From the NCBI GenBank assembly GCA_030621105.1, contig JAUXIH010000005.1, forward strand, positions 1 through 25,801: DNA of 25,801 nucleotides. The letters run 5' to 3'. Position 1 is the first letter of the stretch. Each line of letters begins with the position of its first letter. The translations under genes and the position numbers were made by a program. The stretch is from Dehalococcoidia bacterium. Lineage in GTDB: Bacteria > Chloroflexota > Dehalococcoidia > GIF9 > AB-539-J10. The notes under the pieces were generated by a model. The model searched no databases. It worked only from the letters and a program-made list of their open reading frames with translations, and had not been told where the DNA came from. Below, in pieces: positions 23,099 through 25,801 of the stretch.

Positions 23099-24017
23099 TG
23101 AGAACCCTCCTCCTCAAATACATCAGGAAAAACCCCAAGTTAAGCAACAACATTAAGACAAGTACCATCACTACCTCAAAGCTGGAGAGACTGAGGCTTC
23201 CCAAAATCGGATAATAATCATACTCTCCTTGCCCTAGATAGCACATATATATACCAGTGAAACAGGGTAATGCCGCTGCGGCAAGTATCATTTTATCCGA
23301 AGAAGTAATTTGCACTTCGCGATAAAAACTTCTGTCCTGCCCTGATCCAAAAGCTCTGGACTCCATGGCCTCCGCTACCTGGACTCCACGATCCAGAGAA
23401 TTAGACAACAATGGAATCATCACCATCACATACCTTTTTGCCCTGGAGAACCACTTACCCCTATCGAATTCCACGCCCCTGCAACTTTGTACATCGATAA
23501 TAGTTTGAGCATCATTCATTAAAACAGGGGCAAACCTAGTAGCCAGAGAGGAAACCAGTACCGCCTTATACGGTAATTTCAATTTCCGCATTGATAGCAG
23601 CAAATCATCAGGATCAATGGTAAATATCAGTAAGGTAAAGGCCGAGAGGATTGTCATCAATCTCAAGCTCTGGCCGATGCCATAAACGATAGCCTGTAAA
23701 GTTATCCTGATGGTGCCCATCAAGGGCAGAGAAACAGGTGACTGCCACAAAACATCCATCCCCCGATTACTTAACAGGGCATTCATAACTATTATCATCA
23801 GACCAAGAAGCAGGCTGAACTTCATCAATGAAGCCCATTCCCTCATAACTTTGGCGGACAAGACCATCGGCAGAGTCGCTAAGAAAAGTAACAGCAAATA
23901 AAACGGGTTGTCGAACACCAAGGCAAGGATAACAATGCTACCTATCCAAGTTAACTTACACCAAGGGTTGAGGCGATAAATACTCGTGCCTCTATCCCGA
24001 TATTTGTAGCTTGCCAT
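23085..24017 (-). CDS. ECF transporter transmembrane component EcfT
   Basis: 310 residues. It opens with RLNPWCKLTWIGSIVILALV, the typical EcfT start, has hydrophobic spans at about 25-55, 65-85, 110-140 and 245-305, and carries both coupling-helix Arg motifs: VQSCRGVEFD and AEAMESRAFG. It links the S component to the ATPases. It overlaps the fused ATPase gene by 14 bp and the upstream lipoprotein gene by 26 bp, so all four genes form one translational chain. Confidence 0.93.
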   Translation of the reverse strand: MASYKYRDRGTSIYRLNPWCKLTWIGSIVILALVFDNPFYLLLLFLATLPMVLSAKVMREWASLMKFSLLLGLMIIVMNALLSNRGMDVLWQSPVSLPLMGTIRITLQAIVYGIGQSLRLMTILSAFTLLIFTIDPDDLLLSMRKLKLPYKAVLVSSLATRFAPVLMNDAQTIIDVQSCRGVEFDRGKWFSRAKRYVMVMIPLLSNSLDRGVQVAEAMESRAFGSGQDRSFYREVQITSSDKMILAAAALPCFTGIYMCYLGQGEYDYYPILGSLSLSSFEVVMVLVLMLLLNLGFFLMYLRRRVLIDQD

Positions 24018-24969
24018 GAGGTACTTTGATCACTGTTCCGTTAACCAGCATAACGGCACATTCATAGCGAAGCTCCTGATAATTACTAACCAGCAAATCA
24101 ACAGCTTCTCGGATCTGGGCATCATCAGTTCCAGATACAATCCAGACAACATTTCTACAGGCTCCAGTCCCTCCGGGGTTCCATGCATTCTGCGTGGCCT
24201 GAATAAAACCACAACTTGCCTCACACTGCATTTCGCCCTCAGGTGAATATGAAATCACTGTCCCATTATCACCAAAGCGGATAAATAAACCCAGATCATC
24301 ATACTCATCATTGACCTGAGATATCAGCCTCAGATCTTCAGTCCCTACAAGAATCAAATTAGAGGATTTCCTTTCTTCAGCAGATAAGTCAGTAGCAGCT
24401 TTGGTCTGAGCACTCTCCACCCCCATATCATGCAATGTACCGGCCAAACTATATGCCTCACCTTGAAAACCATCTCCATAAACGACTAAGGTAGGAGAGA
24501 CATCCCCTCGGTAACCACTAAGAAATGGTTGAGGAAAATCGCCAACGATGGCTGGGACAAAGGGACGGAAGCTCCACTGGTGAAAGTCCCAGTGTTCCAC
24601 ATCTCCATCACGCAATTCATAATCCAAGGCACCAACATCAGATGAAATACCATTGATATAGAGAAACCAGGCCTTCTGTGCCTCATCCTGGGATGGCTGT
24701 GGTATTCCTGCAATGGAATGGACGAAGCCTCCTCCATACATCGTCTCCACCAGGGACACCTGCCGCAGCGCATCCATGGCATTACACTCCTCATCGACCA
24801 CGATATTTTTCTCCAGCACCAGTTCCTCCCCAAAATCCTGGGTAACCACTACCGTAATATCAATTCGGTTCGAAGATCCACACTGGCATCCGGTGGCGAA
24901 CATTACTAGCAGGAGTACAATCAGAACAGGCGCTACCAGCTTACCAAAACTTGCTTTCCCCAATTTCAC
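23992..24969 (-). CDS. DUF4430 lipoprotein, likely importer receptor
   Basis: 325 residues. Signal peptide VAPVLIVLLLVMFATGC with lipobox ATGC, so it is anchored on the outer face. A DUF4430 domain spans about 30-140: CNAMDALRQVSLVETMYGGG, AWFLYINGISSDVGALDYEL, GDVEHWDFHQW; this fold resembles the C-terminal domain of intrinsic factor/transcobalamin. The second half (about 150-310) has strands such as TLVVYGDGF, NLILVGTEDL and VVWIVSGTDD, and a CEASCGF cysteine pair. With EcfT, EcfA and S genes directly downstream it is probably a substrate-capture protein. The start is GTG with AAGG five to six bases upstream. Confidence 0.85.
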   Translation of the reverse strand: MKLGKASFGKLVAPVLIVLLLVMFATGCQCGSSNRIDITVVVTQDFGEELVLEKNIVVDEECNAMDALRQVSLVETMYGGGFVHSIAGIPQPSQDEAQKAWFLYINGISSDVGALDYELRDGDVEHWDFHQWSFRPFVPAIVGDFPQPFLSGYRGDVSPTLVVYGDGFQGEAYSLAGTLHDMGVESAQTKAATDLSAEERKSSNLILVGTEDLRLISQVNDEYDDLGLFIRFGDNGTVISYSPEGEMQCEASCGFIQATQNAWNPGGTGACRNVVWIVSGTDDAQIREAVDLLVSNYQELRYECAVMLVNGTVIKVPHGKLQISG

Positions 24970-25045
24970 TTATACCTTAATTCCTTTTCAGTAACTGAGG
25001 TGCCCCGGCAAATCACAACCTTCTGCCGCACAACATACATTGGTC

Positions 25046-25074
25046 ATCATACAAGCTTAGTTTACCAAAGACAA
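25046..25074 (-). promoter_or_regulatory. Promoter for the ECF/DUF4430 operon
   Basis: On the minus strand -35 TTGTCT (25074-25069), a 17-bp spacer, -10 TATGAT (25051-25046). The predicted leader is about 70 nt. A small hairpin CTTGT/ACAAG lies just upstream around 25080-25095. I looked for a cobalamin riboswitch in the leader and found no B12-box-like sequence. Confidence 0.55.
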
Positions 25075-25141
25075 ATATACTTGTTTACAGACAAGCCATT
25101 ATCACACCCAAGCAACAACATCTATCCCTATCGCGGCGATG

Positions 25142-25801
25142 CTACATACCCCGAATGACAACAGATCTCACATATGCTTGAGCTATCCCTCGGAAAGCCT
25201 CTAGCTTTTCCTCAGAATGCGGAGAGAGAAACATATAGCTGGGATCCAGCGTGGGTTCATCCACACGAAACTGTTGGAGATAATAACGCTTCGCCCCCCG
25301 AATCAATTGGGCAATGTTCAAAACATCTCTGCTCTCGACCAATCCCGGCACACATGTTGTCCTGAACTCATAATCCACAGAAGAGTTCATAATAACTCGT
25401 ATGCTATATGCTATCCTGTCCGGACTGATATTCTCTATCCCTGTAGCTACATGGTATGTATCAAGGGATGTCTTTATATCCATAGCGATGTAGTCCACCA
25501 GGCCATCGCGCACTATCCTTGCCAACTTATTAGGGAAGTATCCATTGGTATCTAGCTTTATCGCTAACCCTAACTGCCGTAATCTTTTCAAGAAAGCGAT
25601 AAGTTCCTCACCATTTATCAGAGGTTCTCCCCCTGTAATCTCCACTCCATCAACAAACCCTTTCCTCTCTTCAAGAGAATTCAACACCTCTTCCGGGTCT
25701 ATGGAGTCCATCTCCTTATATTCATTCACAAGGCTGGCATTTTGACAGAAGGGACACCTGAAATTACACCCACCAAGGAATACTATAGACGCAATCCTGC
25801 C
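25142..25801 (-). CDS. Anaerobic ribonucleotide reductase activating protein-like radical SAM enzyme (5' end outside window)
   Basis: At least 219 residues, open to the window edge, so the N-terminus is missing. The radical SAM cluster motif is in GGCNFRCPFCQNASL (25772-25733), then the SAM-binding GGE motif in GVEITGGEPLI, followed by IKLDTNGYFP and DYIAMDIKTSLDTY. This pattern fits the NrdG2 type, which makes the glycyl radical of the oxygen-sensitive class III ribonucleotide reductase. The GTG at 25729 is not the start because the cluster motif lies before it. A related radical SAM activase is possible; the partner gene would lie beyond the window. Confidence 0.85.
   Translation of the reverse strand, partial: GRIASIVFLGGCNFRCPFCQNASLVNEYKEMDSIDPEEVLNSLEERKGFVDGVEITGGEPLINGEELIAFLKRLRQLGLAIKLDTNGYFPNKLARIVRDGLVDYIAMDIKTSLDTYHVATGIENISPDRIAYSIRVIMNSSVDYEFRTTCVPGLVESRDVLNIAQLIRGAKRYYLQQFRVDEPTLDPSYMFLSPHSEEKLEAFRGIAQAYVRSVVIRGM

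Noticed and set aside
24970..25141. Cobalamin riboswitch before the DUF4430-ECF operon
   Set aside because: The leader is short and no B12-box-like GCCACTG or adenosylcobalamin core pattern is visible on the minus strand.
1..25801. CRISPR array, insertion sequence or prophage
   Set aside because: No regularly spaced direct repeats, transposase, integrase or phage structural protein are seen in any frame.

Overview
The window reads as chromosomal DNA of an anaerobic bacterium. The most likely source is Chloroflexota, class Dehalococcoidia or a relative. This is inferred from the mix of genes (DUF2229-type CoA-dehydratase activase proteins beside rplI-dnaB, a DnaD plus DnaC-type loader pair, PSP1 with holB, an anaerobic NrdG-like radical SAM enzyme, ECF uptake genes) and not from any rRNA marker. 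There is no rRNA gene, CRISPR array, transposase, integrase or phage gene.

Layout: (1) 1-450 holds debris: a membrane-protein remnant and the 5' half of a tRNA-Arg(CCU)-like gene. (2) 452-3160 (-) is a P-type cation ATPase with a TTG start. (3) 3175-3966 is gene-poor and contains a perfect 15-bp hairpin; a degenerate universal stress protein follows. (4) 4448-6825 (-) is a compact operon: interrupted DUF177/YceD, rpmF, fabD, nusB, acpP. (5) 6923-14268 (+) is a long co-directional run: two DUF2229 proteins, a small membrane protein, a CoA-dehydratase activase, a decayed thioredoxin reductase, rplI, dnaB, a DnaD-like protein and a DnaC-like protein with two AAA+ modules. Regions 4 and 5 diverge from promoters whose -10 boxes overlap. 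(6) 14349-15419 (-) is an unknown lipoprotein. (7) 15600-16713 (+) is a small HTH regulator followed by an unknown gene with its own promoter, an upstream palindrome and a leader hairpin. (8) 16878-17393 (+) is an HNH endonuclease. (9) 17375-20493 (-) is lysA-holB-PSP1. (10) 20727-24969 (-) is an ECF uptake operon: DUF4430 lipoprotein, EcfT, fused double EcfA, S component. (11) A radical SAM activase, cut by the window end, closes the region.

Themes: translation, fatty acid and replication genes are packed with 1-26 nt overlaps or gaps. The ECF operon looks like an importer with a lipoprotein receptor; cobalamin or another corrinoid is a plausible cargo. The activase run looks like an ATP-dependent low-potential electron-transfer system with no dehydratase subunit alongside. 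Five loci are truncated or interrupted (tRNA half, membrane-protein remnant, USP, DUF177, trxB), which suggests ongoing gene decay, or for the single-base events possible assembly error. The most useful leads for follow-up are the activase cluster, the tandem DnaC protein, the overlapping divergent promoters and the DUF4430-ECF operon.
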